NCBI RefSeq assembly: GCF_050496545.1
Contig: NZ_JBNVZV010000022.1
Location: 1-64,000 of the forward strand
Direction: 5' to 3'
DNA length: 64,000 bases
From: Phycicoccus avicenniae_A
GTDB taxonomy: Bacteria; Actinomycetota; Actinomycetes; Actinomycetales; Dermatophilaceae
A model generated the notes under the pieces. That model saw only the letters and a list, made by a program, of their open reading frames with translations, did no database searches and was not told the origin of the DNA. Positions 25,755 through 34,175 of the stretch are shown piece after piece (positions within the stretch are counted from its first letter, which is position 1; each line of letters opens with the position of its first letter). Both the position numbers and the translations under genes were made by a program.

Positions 25755-25946
25755 ATGCCCGAGGACCCGTCGCTCACGGACGCCGATCTCCAGCGCGAGA
25801 TCGACCTCGTCGGCGCGCTCGTCCTCGAGGCCAGCGAGTCCGACGGCCCGATGACGCAGGAGCGCATCGACGAGATCCTCGGGGTCGAGGACGACGACGG
25901 GGACGAGCCGGCCGCCGCGACCCCGGTGGAGCCGTCCGACGGCTGA
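25755..25946 (+). CDS. Small acidic protein of unknown function
   Basis: A 63-residue acidic protein (MPEDPSLTDADLQREI at the start; DDDGDEP near the end), with no membrane segment or known motif. TACGGT (25742-25747) ends seven bases before the ATG, supporting expression from a leaderless mRNA. It precedes the DUF47-Pit pair but has its own promoter and may be unrelated to phosphate. I do not recognise the family. Confidence 0.7.
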   Translation: MPEDPSLTDADLQREIDLVGALVLEASESDGPMTQERIDEILGVEDDDGDEPAAATPVEPSDG

Positions 25947-26042
25947 GGACGACGGGACGCCGGATGCCGGGTCCCGTGCGTGCCGCACCCGGCGGGGCCC
26001 TAGCCTGTACCCAGACCAGGCCGACCTCCCGGAGTGCGCATC

Positions 26043-26666
26043 GTGGGCTTTCGCCTCACCCCCCAGGACCCCACCTTCTACGACCTGTTCGCCGCGTCCG
26101 CGCAGCAGCTGGTCGAGGGGGCCGGGGCGCTGACGGCGCTCCTCGGCGCGGAAGCCGCTGAGCGCGAGGCGATCCTGTCGCGGATGCACGAGATCGAGGC
26201 CGCGGCCGACGACGCGACGCACGCGATCGTCCGCAAGGTCGCCGGCTCGTTCGTCACGCCGTTCGACCGCGCCGACATCCACGCGCTCGCCGTCGCCCTC
26301 GACCAGTGCGTCGACCTGATGGAGGCCGCCGTCGACCTCATCGTCCTGTATCAGGTCGACGAGGTGCTGCCGCGGGTCGCCAAGCAGGTCGAGGTCATCT
26401 CACGGATGGCCGACCTCACCCACGACGCCATGCCGCGGCTGCGCTCGATGAAGGAGATGGGCGCCTACTGGGTGGAGATCAACCGGCTCGAGAACCGGGC
26501 GAACAAGCAGTACCGCCGGATGCTCGCCGAGCTCTTCAACGCCAAGAAGGCCGATGCCATCACGGTGATGAAGCACAAGGACATCATCGACGCGCTCGAG
26601 GCGACGGCGAACGGCTTCGAGCACGTCGCGCTGACCGTCGAGGCGATCGCCGTCCGGGAGTCCTGA
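26043..26666 (+). CDS. DUF47 (PhoU-like) accessory protein of Pit transporter
   Basis: About 207 residues of the PhoU-like DUF47 family, long helices with TPFDRADIHALAVALDQCVD and EINRLENRANKQYRRML. These proteins are nearly always encoded next to a Pit phosphate transporter and modulate it. GTG 26043 is favoured because GGAG ends eight bases upstream; GTG 26034 is also in frame. TAGCCT (26001-26006) is a likely -10. The stop is six bases before the pit start, forming an operon. Confidence 0.93.
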   Translation: MGFRLTPQDPTFYDLFAASAQQLVEGAGALTALLGAEAAEREAILSRMHEIEAAADDATHAIVRKVAGSFVTPFDRADIHALAVALDQCVDLMEAAVDLIVLYQVDEVLPRVAKQVEVISRMADLTHDAMPRLRSMKEMGAYWVEINRLENRANKQYRRMLAELFNAKKADAITVMKHKDIIDALEATANGFEHVALTVEAIAVRES

Positions 26667-26672
26667 CCGGTC

Positions 26673-27668
26673 GTGGAGTGGCTGCCCGCCGCGCTCGTCG
26701 TCGTCCTGGCGATGGGCTTCACGTACACGAACGGCTTCCACGACGCCGCGAACGCCATCGCCACGTCGGTGTCGACGCGGGCGCTGACGCCGCGCATCGC
26801 GCTCGGGCTGGCGGCCGTGATGAACCTGCTCGGCGGCTTCGTCGGGGTGCGGGTGGCCGAGACCATCGGCGGGGACATCGTGTCCGTGCCGGCGGGGGCG
26901 ACGGGCATCGTGCTGTGCGTGGGTGCGCTGGTCGGGGCGACGGGGTGGAACCTGCTGACGTGGTGGCGGGGGCTGCCGTCGTCGTCGACGCACGCGCTCA
27001 TCGGCGGGCTCGGTGGGGCGGCGCTCGCTGCGGGGGCAACCGTCAAGTGGGACAGCGTGATCGACAAGGTCGCCATCCCGATGATCGTGTCACCGGTGGT
27101 CGGGCTGGTGGGCGGCTTCGGGGTGATGACGCTCATCCTCTGGCTGTTCCGGCGGGCGCGGCCGGGGCCGGCGGTGCGCGGGTTCCGGTACGCGCAGACC
27201 GTGTCCGCGGCCGCGATGGCCTTCGGGCACGGGATGCAGGACGCGTCGAAGACGGCCGGCGTCGTGGCGCTGGCGCTCGTCGCGGGCGGGCACCGGTCGG
27301 CGGCGGACGGGTCGATCCCGTGGTGGGTCATCGCGCTGTCGGCGGTCGTGCTGTCGGCCGGGACGTACGCGGGCGGGTGGCGCATCATGCGGACGCTGGG
27401 GCGCGGCATCATCCACCTCGACCCGCCGCAGGGCTTCGCGGCCGAGGCGGCGGCGGCGTCGGTGCTGTGGGTGGCCACGATGACCGGCGCACCGATCTCC
27501 ACGACGCACGCGATCACGGCGGCCATCACCGGGGTGGGGTCGACCCGGTCGGCCAAGGCGGTGCGGTGGGGCGTGGCGCGCTCGATCGTCGTGGCGTGGG
27601 TGCTGACCTTCCCCGGCGCCGGCCTGGCCGCCGCCCTCGTCTACCTCGTCCTCTCCCCCTTCACCTGA
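26673..27668 (+). CDS. pit: Pit family low-affinity inorganic phosphate transporter
   Basis: A 331-residue membrane protein with the two inverted Pit signatures: GFTYTNGFHDAANAIATSVS near the N-terminus and MAFGHGMQDASKT in the second half, plus GLPSSSTHALIGG and GAPISTTHAIT. It imports metal-phosphate by proton symport. GTG 26673 begins directly after the DUF47 gene. The gene ends within 10 bases of the inverted-repeat element and converges on the pst operon. Confidence 0.95.
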   Translation: MEWLPAALVVVLAMGFTYTNGFHDAANAIATSVSTRALTPRIALGLAAVMNLLGGFVGVRVAETIGGDIVSVPAGATGIVLCVGALVGATGWNLLTWWRGLPSSSTHALIGGLGGAALAAGATVKWDSVIDKVAIPMIVSPVVGLVGGFGVMTLILWLFRRARPGPAVRGFRYAQTVSAAAMAFGHGMQDASKTAGVVALALVAGGHRSAADGSIPWWVIALSAVVLSAGTYAGGWRIMRTLGRGIIHLDPPQGFAAEAAAASVLWVATMTGAPISTTHAITAAITGVGSTRSAKAVRWGVARSIVVAWVLTFPGAGLAAALVYLVLSPFT

Positions 27669-27686
27669 CCCCCCGGCACCCGACTT

Positions 27687-27747
27687 ATTGCCCAGAACCC
27701 ACGTCGAAGGGCCGAAATTCGCCCCGTCGGCGTGGGTTCTGGGCAAT
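27687..27747. repeat. Left-end palindrome of the element
   Basis: ATTGCCCAGAACCCACG (27687-27703) and its exact reverse complement (27731-27747) form a 17-bp stem around a 27-base centre. The left arm is part of the 26-bp terminal repeat, and the same core recurs in inverted orientation at the right end. Confidence 0.9.
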
Positions 27748-27851
27748 ACGTCGGTCTCGGCGTCGTCCACAGGGTGGGTGCACGGCCGCAGCCGTCCACA
27801 GGACGCCCCACCCCCCTCGACGCAGGGCCCGTCGACGTCGACCGTGGGTCG

Positions 27852-28886
27852 ATGGACCCCACGCCACCGCCGCCGTTCACCCGGGCCGAGGGACTCGCCT
27901 CCGGATGGACCGAGCGCCGGATCGACGGAGCCCTGGGACGCGGCGAGCTCACCCGCGTCGCGCCCGGGCTCTACGCGCCGGCGCCGGTCTGGGAGGTGCT
28001 GCGTCCGTGGGAACGGCACCTCGCCCTCGCCCGCACCGCCGCTCGCGCCACCCCGGACGCGATCGTCAGCCACGCCAGCGCGGCGGCGCTGCTGGGGCTG
28101 CCCATGCCGCCGACGCCACCGCAGCGAGCGACGATGACGCTGCTCGACGACTCCCGCACCTCACGGGACGACGCCTGGCGGCAGTTCCACCGTGGACGGA
28201 CCCCGCCGGCCCACGTCTGGATCCGCGGCGGGACGCCGCACCTGGTCCCGGCGAGGACGGCCGTCGACTGCCTCCGCGAGCTCCCGGCCGCGGACGCGCT
28301 GGCCGTCGTCGACGGTGCTCTACGCCGTGGCGTCGTCACCACGGCGGGGCTTCGCGCGATGCGCGAGCACGAGCGGCGATGGCCCGGCATCGCGGTGGCC
28401 GACGACATCCTCGCCCTCGCCGACGGGCGTCGGGAGTCGTGGCTGGAGTCCGTCAGCGCGTGGTCCTTCCACCGGCAGGGCCTGCCAGCCGGTGTTCCCC
28501 AGGTCGTGGTCCTCGACGAGCGGGGCCACTTCGTCGGGCGCACCGATGTCGCGTGGGCCGAGCAGGGCGTCATCGGGGAGGCCGACGGCCGGGGCAAGTA
28601 CCTCGCCGACGCGCCGACCGGGGAGCCGCTGGACGAGCTCGCTGCCCGCCGCGTGGTCGCGCAGGGCGTGCGGGAGAGCCGCATCCGCGACCTCGGGCTG
28701 GAGGTGGTGCGCTGGGACACCTCGGATGCGCTGAGCGGGGACGACCGCTTGGAGGTGCGTTGGCGGGCCGCTGCGGCGCGGGCCCGCCCGGAGCTGTTCC
28801 GGGGGCGGCTGGTGTGCTCGTGCTGCTACCGCGACCTCACTGATTGCGCAGAACCCACCTGGACGGGCCGCCGGTGGGCCTCGTGA
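27852..28886 (+). CDS. AbiEi-like HTH plus DUF559/Vsr-like endonuclease domain protein
   Basis: A 344-residue protein. Residues 1-60 resemble the winged-helix N-domain of AbiEi-type antitoxins (FTRAEGLASGWTERRIDGAL, then RVAPGLYAPA). The C-terminal third looks like a PD-(D/E)xK nuclease: ESWLES, then GRTDVAWAE and IGEADGRGKY supply E, D and E-x-n-K. Such single-gene, repeat-flanked proteins are multi-copy in actinobacteria as I recall. The last 15 codons run into the left arm of the right-end palindrome and the stop lies in its loop. No toxin partner gene is present. Function in defence, regulation or mobility of its own repeats is open. Confidence 0.82.
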   Translation: MDPTPPPPFTRAEGLASGWTERRIDGALGRGELTRVAPGLYAPAPVWEVLRPWERHLALARTAARATPDAIVSHASAAALLGLPMPPTPPQRATMTLLDDSRTSRDDAWRQFHRGRTPPAHVWIRGGTPHLVPARTAVDCLRELPAADALAVVDGALRRGVVTTAGLRAMREHERRWPGIAVADDILALADGRRESWLESVSAWSFHRQGLPAGVPQVVVLDERGHFVGRTDVAWAEQGVIGEADGRGKYLADAPTGEPLDELAARRVVAQGVRESRIRDLGLEVVRWDTSDALSGDDRLEVRWRAAAARARPELFRGRLVCSCCYRDLTDCAEPTWTGRRWAS

Positions 28887-28903
28887 GGTGGGTTCTGGGC
28901 AAT
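28843..28903. repeat. Right-end palindrome of the element
   Basis: ATTGCGCAGAACCCACCT (28843-28860) pairs with AGGTGGGTTCTGGGCAAT (28886-28903) with one mismatch around a 25-base centre. The outer arm belongs to the 26-bp terminal repeat. The left arm encodes the end of the nuclease-like protein. Confidence 0.9.
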
Positions 28904-28922
28904 AAGTCGGGTGGATTGGGGG

Positions 28923-29699
28923 TCAGCCGAAGCGGCCGCTGATGTAGTCCTCGGTCGCCTTCTCGGTGGGGTTGGAGAAGATGCGCTGGGTGTCGCCGAC
29001 CTCGACGAGGCGCCCCGGCTCACCCGTCGCCTTGAGGTTGAAGAACGCCGTCTGGTCCGAGACCCGTGCCGCCTGCTGCATGTTGTGCGTGACGATGACG
29101 ATCGTGTACTCGGACTTCAGGTCGTTGACGAGGTCCTCGATGGCCAGCGTCGAGATCGGGTCGAGCGCCGAGCACGGCTCGTCCATGAGCAGCACCTGCG
29201 GGTTGACCGCGATGGCCCGGGCGATGCACAGGCGCTGCTGCTGGCCGCCGGACAGTCCCGCCCCCGGCTTGTCGAGCCGGTCCTTGACCTCGGTCCAGAG
29301 GTTGGCGCCCCGGAGCGACTTCTCGACGACGTCGTCGAGCACCGACTTCTTCTTGATCCCGTTGAGCCGCAGCCCGGCCGCCACGTTGTCGCGGATCGAC
29401 ATGGTGGGGAACGGGTTCGGACGCTGGAACACCATGCCAACCGTCCGCCGCACCGCCACCGGGTCCATCGAGGAGGCGTAGAGGTCCTGGTCGTCGAGCA
29501 TCACCGACCCGTGCACGCGACCGCCGGGGATCACCTCGTGCATCCGGTTCAGCGTCCGCAGCACGGTCGACTTGCCGCAGCCGGACGGGCCGATGAAGGC
29601 GGTGACGGAGCGGGGCTCCACGGTCATCGTCACGCCCTCGACGGCCTTGAAGTCGCCGTAGTAGATGTCGAGGTCCTTGACGTCGATGCGCTTGGCCAT
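28923..29699 (-). CDS. pstB: Phosphate ABC transporter ATP-binding protein
   Basis: A 258-residue ATPase with Walker A GPSGCGKST (37-45), the PstB-specific FQRPNPFPTMSI, signature LSGGQQQRLCIA, Walker B VLLMDEPCSALDP and H-loop VTHNM. It energises high-affinity phosphate uptake with PstS, PstC and PstA. It is the last gene of the pst cluster, 62 bases after pstA. The stop borders the inverted-repeat element. Confidence 0.98.
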   Translation of the reverse strand: MAKRIDVKDLDIYYGDFKAVEGVTMTVEPRSVTAFIGPSGCGKSTVLRTLNRMHEVIPGGRVHGSVMLDDQDLYASSMDPVAVRRTVGMVFQRPNPFPTMSIRDNVAAGLRLNGIKKKSVLDDVVEKSLRGANLWTEVKDRLDKPGAGLSGGQQQRLCIARAIAVNPQVLLMDEPCSALDPISTLAIEDLVNDLKSEYTIVIVTHNMQQAARVSDQTAFFNLKATGEPGRLVEVGDTQRIFSNPTEKATEDYISGRFG

Positions 29700-29761
29700 G
29701 GTGTCGGTGTCTCTTTCGTCCCGGTGGGGGTGGTCGCGGGTTCGGCTGGGGGAGAGGGGGT

Positions 29762-30688
29762 TCAGCTCTTGACCTTGCTGAAGCGCCCGATGAAGCGGCC
29801 CAGCAGGTTGAGCAGGAAGATCAGGAGGATGAGGGTGAGCGCGGCGCCCCAGACCCGGTCCAGCGCCGGCTGGAGGTTCTCGCTGCGGCTCTGGTTGATC
29901 ATCGTCGGCAGGGTCGCCATGTTCGTGGCGAAGAGGTCGGTGACGATGACGGGCGTGTACGGGCCGAGCACGAGCAGCGGCGCCGTCTCGCCCATGACCC
30001 GGGCGACGCCGAGCAGCACGCCGGTGACGATGCCCGAGAACGCGGTCGGGAGGACGACCTTGAAGATCGTCTTCCACTTCGGCACCCCGAGCGCGTACGA
30101 GGCCTCGCGCAGCTCGTTCGGCACGAGCTTGAGCATCTCCTCGGTCGAGCGCACGATCGTCGGGATCATCAGCAGGACGAGGGCGAGGCACACGGCGAAG
30201 GCCACCCGCTGGAAGCCGAACGTCGAGACCCACAGGGCGTAGACGAAGAGGGCGGCCACGATGGACGGGATGCCGGTGAGGATGTCGACCATGAACGAGA
30301 CCGCCCGCGCCAGCCGGCCGCGGCCGTACTCGACGAGGTAGATGGCGGTCATGATGCCGATGGGCACCGAGATCGCGGCGGTCACCGCGGCCTGGATGAG
30401 CGTGCCCTGGATGGCGTGCACCGCTCCGCCGCCGACGCGGCGGTCGGTGATGCCGGACTGCGAGTTGGTCCACCACTGCGACTCGAGCAGCATCGAGCCG
30501 CCCTTGAGGATGGTCGACACGAGGATCCACGCCAGGGGGATGACGCCGAGCGCGAACGCCGTCCACATCACGACGCGAGCGAGGTTGTCCCGCACCGCCC
30601 GTGAGCCGGACTTGCCGCCGAGGTCCTCCGGGGGACCGGTGGCCGGCCCGCTGCCGCGGGTGCTCGTCTCGAGCTCGATGGTGCTCAT
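29762..30688 (-). CDS. pstA: Phosphate ABC transporter permease PstA
   Basis: A 308-residue permease with six membrane segments after a short cytoplasmic N-terminus. The loop signature ELREASYALGVPKWKTI is the EAA motif that contacts PstB, and MGETAPLLVLG is typical of PstA. The ATG overlaps the pstC stop (ATGA). It forms the membrane channel together with PstC. Confidence 0.97.
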   Translation of the reverse strand: MSTIELETSTRGSGPATGPPEDLGGKSGSRAVRDNLARVVMWTAFALGVIPLAWILVSTILKGGSMLLESQWWTNSQSGITDRRVGGGAVHAIQGTLIQAAVTAAISVPIGIMTAIYLVEYGRGRLARAVSFMVDILTGIPSIVAALFVYALWVSTFGFQRVAFAVCLALVLLMIPTIVRSTEEMLKLVPNELREASYALGVPKWKTIFKVVLPTAFSGIVTGVLLGVARVMGETAPLLVLGPYTPVIVTDLFATNMATLPTMINQSRSENLQPALDRVWGAALTLILLIFLLNLLGRFIGRFSKVKS

Positions 30689-31701
30689 TCGGAGAAGGCC
30701 TTCCTGCGCTCGATGACGATGCGGGCGATCGCGTTGACGACGAAGGTCAGGACGAAGAGGACGAGTCCGGCGGCGATGAGGGCGCCGGTGCTCGTCGCGG
30801 TGTTCGCCTCCTGGATCCCGAGGGCGATCTTCGAGGCGAACGTCGCGCCGCCGTTGAAGATCGAGGACGAGAACGCCGACCCGTCGTTGAGGGCCGACAG
30901 GAGGATGGTCACCGCGAGCGTCTCGCCGAGCGCGCGCCCGAGGCCGAGCATCGCGGCGCTGATGACGCCCGGCTTGCCGAAGGGCAGGACGGCGGTGCGG
31001 ATCATCTCCCACTGCGTCGCCCCGAGCGCCAGCGCGCCCTCCTTGTGGGGCGTGGGCACCTGCGCGAACACCTCGCGCGAGATGGCGGTGACGATCGGCA
31101 GCACCATGATCGCGAGGATGACGCCGGCGAAGGCGAGCGTGCTCTTCGCGCTGGGCGTCCCGTCGTAGGAGAAGAAGGGGAGCCACCTGAGGGCGCCGTC
31201 GACGACCTTCGCGAACGGCTCGAAGTACTGCCCCGCGATGGTCAGCCCCCAGAAGCCGAAGACGATCGAGGGGACGGCGGCGAGCAGGTCGATGGTCGCC
31301 GCGGCGGGCCGGGAGAGCCAGGCCGGCGCGTACTGCGTGATGAAGAGGGCGATGGCGACCCCCAGCGGCACGGCGATGGCCATCGCGATGATCGAGGTGA
31401 CGACCGTGGCCCACAGCAGGTCCACGATGCCGAAGCGCGGGTCCGCGCCGGCGGTCGACCACTCGCGCGAGGTGAGGAAGCTCGCCTGGTTCGCCTGGAG
31501 GGCCGGGATGGCCTGGGCGACGAGGAAGACCCCGACGAGGGTCACGAGGGCGATGACGAGGATCCCGGAGGCCGTCGCGGCCCCGCCGAAGAGCCGGTCG
31601 CCCATCCGGCCGGTGCCGGCACCGTCGCCGTGGAGGGGGGCCCGGCCGTCCGGGCCGGGTAGCTCGTCGCTGGCCGAGTGGCCGGTGATGGAGGTCGTCA
31701 C
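30685..31701 (-). CDS. pstC: Phosphate ABC transporter permease PstC
   Basis: A 338-residue permease. A long hydrophilic N-terminus (1-40) precedes the first membrane helix; the EAA loop is EGALALGATQWEMIRTAVLP and the late motif ALGETLAVTILL is characteristic. It follows pstS after a 119-base gap containing a hairpin, so its transcript level is probably lower than that of pstS. It pairs with PstA. Confidence 0.97.
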   Translation of the reverse strand: MTTSITGHSASDELPGPDGRAPLHGDGAGTGRMGDRLFGGAATASGILVIALVTLVGVFLVAQAIPALQANQASFLTSREWSTAGADPRFGIVDLLWATVVTSIIAMAIAVPLGVAIALFITQYAPAWLSRPAAATIDLLAAVPSIVFGFWGLTIAGQYFEPFAKVVDGALRWLPFFSYDGTPSAKSTLAFAGVILAIMVLPIVTAISREVFAQVPTPHKEGALALGATQWEMIRTAVLPFGKPGVISAAMLGLGRALGETLAVTILLSALNDGSAFSSSIFNGGATFASKIALGIQEANTATSTGALIAAGLVLFVLTFVVNAIARIVIERRKAFSE

Positions 31702-31748
31702 GAGGGTCCTCGTCGTTCCTGTCGTCGGGGTCGGTCGGTGGCCGTGCC

Positions 31749-31781
31749 GAGGGGGCGGACCGGGTCGCGGTCCGCCCCCTC
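31749..31781 (-). terminator. Hairpin between pstS and pstC
   Basis: GAGGGGGCGGACC (31749-31761) and GGTCCGCCCCCTC (31769-31781) form a perfect 13-bp stem with a seven-base loop. Placed after pstS and before pstC, it could partly terminate transcription or protect the pstS message, giving excess binding protein over permease. Confidence 0.75.
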
Positions 31782-31820
31782 GCGGTCAGGTCAGCGGCCG
31801 GGGCCGCTGCTCCCGGGTGG

Positions 31821-32945
31821 TCAGGACAGCGCCTCGATGGCGGCCTCGACCTTGGTCTGGACCGAGCTCGGGAGCGGGGCGTAGCCGATCTCCTCGAGGC
31901 TCTTCTGGACGTCGGCGGAGGCGAAGTGCTTGAGGAAGGACTTGATGTTCTTGCCCTTCTCGGCGTCCTTGTTCTTGGAGCAGACGACCTCGTAGGTGAC
32001 GAGGAGGATCGGGTAGGCGCCGGCCTCCTTGGTCGCGTAGTCGAGCTTGAGGCGCAGGTCGTTGCCCTCGCCGTCGGGCTGGGCGGCCTCGACGGCCTTG
32101 CCGACGGTCTCACCGGTCAGCTCGACGGCACCGCCGCCGTTGTCGACCTTCGCGACGCCGAGGTCGTTGTCCTTGGCGTAGCTCCACTCGACGTAGGTGA
32201 TGCCGCCGTCGGTGGACTTCACGCCCTCGGCGACACCGGCCGACTTCTCCTTGCCCTCGCCCTTGCCGGTCCACTTCTTCGCCGGCTCGGCGGTCCAGCC
32301 ACCGTCGGAGGCGGCCGCGAGGTACTTGGTGAAGTTCTCGGTGGTGCCCGACTCGTCGGAGCGGAAGAAGACCTTGATCGCGGTCGACGGGAGGGTGACG
32401 CCGGGGTTGACCGCGGCGATCTTCGGGTCGTTCCAGGTCGTGATCCTGCCGTTGAAGATGTCGGCGGCGACGGCCGGCGTCAGGGTGAGCGAGTCGACGC
32501 CCTGGACGTTGAACGCGATCGCGATCGGGCCGGTGACCATGGGGAGGTTCCAGGCGGGGGAGCCGCAGGTCTCGGCGGCGGCGTCGGCCTCGACCACGCC
32601 GTCCTTCTCCTCGGTCTTCAGCGCCGAGTCGGAGCCCGCGAAGTCGACCTGGCCGGCGATCATCTGCTTGATGCCCGCGCCCGAGCCGGTCGGGTTGTAG
32701 TTGACCTGGGCGCCGGAGCAGGCGGCCTTGAAGGAGGCGGCGGCCTCGTCGAAGGCGTTCTTCTGGGCGGAGGAGCCCTCGGCGTTCAGGGTGCCGTCGA
32801 AGCAGTCCGCGGCGGCGGCGGAACCGCTCGAACCGCTGCCCGCGGTGGTCCCCGCAGCCGCGTTGTTGTCCGTACCGCAGCCCGCGAGGGCGATGGAGCC
32901 GACCAGGGCGATGCTCGCGATCTGGCCGAAGCGGAGGGTCTTCAC
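31821..32945 (-). CDS. pstS: Phosphate-binding lipoprotein PstS
   Basis: A 374-residue lipoprotein with lipobox LAGC near residue 23 and a Gly/Ser/Ala linker. The phosphate-pocket motifs are NAEGSSAQKNAF, GSGAGIKQ, FAGSDSALK and RSDESGTTENFTKYL. It captures phosphate outside the membrane for PstCAB. A PHO-box-like repeat lies about 100 bases upstream, indicating induction under phosphate starvation, probably by RegX3 encoded at 61898. Confidence 0.98.
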   Translation of the reverse strand: MKTLRFGQIASIALVGSIALAGCGTDNNAAAGTTAGSGSSGSAAAADCFDGTLNAEGSSAQKNAFDEAAASFKAACSGAQVNYNPTGSGAGIKQMIAGQVDFAGSDSALKTEEKDGVVEADAAAETCGSPAWNLPMVTGPIAIAFNVQGVDSLTLTPAVAADIFNGRITTWNDPKIAAVNPGVTLPSTAIKVFFRSDESGTTENFTKYLAAASDGGWTAEPAKKWTGKGEGKEKSAGVAEGVKSTDGGITYVEWSYAKDNDLGVAKVDNGGGAVELTGETVGKAVEAAQPDGEGNDLRLKLDYATKEAGAYPILLVTYEVVCSKNKDAEKGKNIKSFLKHFASADVQKSLEEIGYAPLPSSVQTKVEAAIEALS

Positions 32946-33044
32946 AGGTGTACCTCTCGGAGGTCAAGGGAGTCTGGGCGCCGGTCATCGGTGACCGACG
33001 CTCCGGACGGTAGGGACGCCGGATGACGTGGTGGCCCGTCACGG

Positions 33045-33061
33045 GTGAACGCCGCGTGAAC
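33045..33061 (-). promoter_or_regulatory. PHO box upstream of pstS
   Basis: On the minus strand GTTCACGCGGC is followed directly by GTTCACCCGTG, two 11-base direct repeats beginning GTTCAC. This is the arrangement bound by PhoP/RegX3-type response regulators in actinobacterial phosphate regulons. It faces pstS. Confidence 0.85.
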
Positions 33062-33119
33062 GTCACCCGAGCACTCGTCGACGGGACGGTCAGCCGCCGG
33101 TGCCGCGGCCCAGGGCAGG

Positions 33120-33210
33120 GGCGACGAGAACTGACACATTCGTCAGCTGTGGTCGCCGAGACCCAAGGCTGGGGCGACGAGAACTGACACATTCGTCAGT
33201 TGTCGTCGCC
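33120..33210. repeat. Two tandem palindromic repeats
   Basis: Two copies (33120-33157 and 33173-33210) of a 38-base palindrome start GGCGACGAGAACTGAC, share the loop ACATTC and end GTCAG(C/T)TGT(G/C)GTCGCC. Stems are 16 bp with one to three mismatches. They lie between the end of the NUDIX gene and the pst promoter. They could terminate transcription, or be copies of a dispersed REP-like repeat. Confidence 0.85.
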
Positions 33211-33217
33211 CGCCGGG

Positions 33218-34162
33218 TCAGGGGAGGTGGCGCTCGACGGCGACGACGCGCGCCGAGGCCCCGGCCCCGGCGAGGTGGCAGACCAGCGCCTCGCCCTTGA
33301 CGAGCTTCTCGCGCCCCGCGTCCCGCAGCCGGGCGACCTGCTCGTCCTCGCTCGCGCCGGCCAGCCCGACCAGGACCTCGACGAGCGCCGGGAGCACCGG
33401 CCCGTGGGAGCACAGCACCGTGGGGCGCGCCTGCTCGACGATCTTCTGGAGCCGGCGCACCGCCTTGGCCGGGTCGTCGGCGAATCCCTCCTCGGACAGC
33501 CCGTTCCGCGTGCGCACCTTCATCCCGGACGCGGCGGCGAAGGGCACGACGGTGTCGACGCAGCGCAGCGAGGGTGACGAGACGACCCGCTCCGGTCCGT
33601 ACGCCTCCAGCACCCCGACCAGCCCGGCGGCGCGCTCGCGGCCGGTGCGGTCCAGCGGCCGCAGCGTGTCGAGCTCGCCCTCCCACGACCCGCGGGCGAC
33701 GGCGTGGGCGTGCCGCACGACCACCAGCGGCCAGGTGTCGAGGGTGCCGGCCTGGTGGTGGCGGACGAGGGCTCGCAGCTGCTCGCGGTCGCGGGCGTAG
33801 TCGAGCCGGTCGTGGGCGATGCGGGGGTCCAGCCACGCCACGTCGTCGATCTCGTTGACCAGGCGCCCGTCACCACCGGTCACCGACGCGGCCCAGTACC
33901 GCACGACCTTGTCGCCGGGGCGGCCGTCCTTGTCGAGGAGCGTGTAGCGGGCCTCGGGCAGCGGCACCCCGAGCCGCACCCGCAGCCCGGTCTCCTCGAG
34001 GGTCTCGCGGGCGGCGGCCGGCGCCCACTCCTCGCCCGGGTCGAGCTTGCCCTTGGCCCACGACCAGTCGTCGTAGCGCGGGCGGTGGACGAGGGCGACC
34101 TCGAGGCCGTGCTCGCGCACCCGCCACGGGAGGGTCCCGGCGGCCGGGATCGTCGTCGGCAC
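33218..34162 (-). CDS. NUDIX hydrolase fused to histidine phosphatase (MutT1-like)
   Basis: A 314-residue two-domain protein. The N-terminal NUDIX box runs from GKLDPGEEWAPAAARETLEETG (starting near 39); the C-terminal domain begins LVVVRHAHA with the catalytic RH motif and has VVSSPSLRCVDT and the second His in CSHGP. This is the architecture of mycobacterial MutT1, which cleans oxidised nucleotides and diadenosine polyphosphates. It is just downstream of ppk1, with 13 bases between, and is probably co-transcribed with it. GTG 34162 is the start. Confidence 0.93.
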   Translation of the reverse strand: MPTTIPAAGTLPWRVREHGLEVALVHRPRYDDWSWAKGKLDPGEEWAPAAARETLEETGLRVRLGVPLPEARYTLLDKDGRPGDKVVRYWAASVTGGDGRLVNEIDDVAWLDPRIAHDRLDYARDREQLRALVRHHQAGTLDTWPLVVVRHAHAVARGSWEGELDTLRPLDRTGRERAAGLVGVLEAYGPERVVSSPSLRCVDTVVPFAAASGMKVRTRNGLSEEGFADDPAKAVRRLQKIVEQARPTVLCSHGPVLPALVEVLVGLAGASEDEQVARLRDAGREKLVKGEALVCHLAGAGASARVVAVERHLP

Positions 34163-34175
34163 GGTGGCCCGGCCG

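Larger units (their letters stand above)
27677..28913 (+). mobile_element. 1.24-kb element with 26-bp terminal inverted repeats and one nuclease-like gene
   Basis: Bases 27677-27702 and 28888-28913 are a perfect 26-bp inverted repeat beginning CACCCGACTTATTGCC. Each end folds further: an inner inverted copy of the same ATTGCCCAGAACCCAC core makes a 61-base hairpin at both termini. The only gene inside encodes an AbiEi-like HTH fused to a DUF559/Vsr-like nuclease domain. No known transposase is present. The element lies between the convergent pit and pstB genes; the flanking CTGACCCCC/GGGGGTCAG comes from the two stop-codon regions. The structure resembles a REPIN/RAYT unit with a different protein; mobility is inferred. 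Confidence 0.6.

Noticed and set aside
27852..28886. Complete type IV toxin-antitoxin pair
   Set aside because: The AbiEi-like N-domain is present, but no AbiEii nucleotidyltransferase toxin is encoded beside it; the C-terminal domain is nuclease-like instead.
27665..28926. CTGACCCCC/GGGGGTCAG as an extension of the terminal inverted repeat
   Set aside because: The words include the stop codons of pit and pstB and are offset by different spacers (three versus four bases), so chance similarity of two gene ends is as likely.
33120..33210. CRISPR array
   Set aside because: Only two palindromic units with a 15-base gap, no spacer series and no cas genes in the window.
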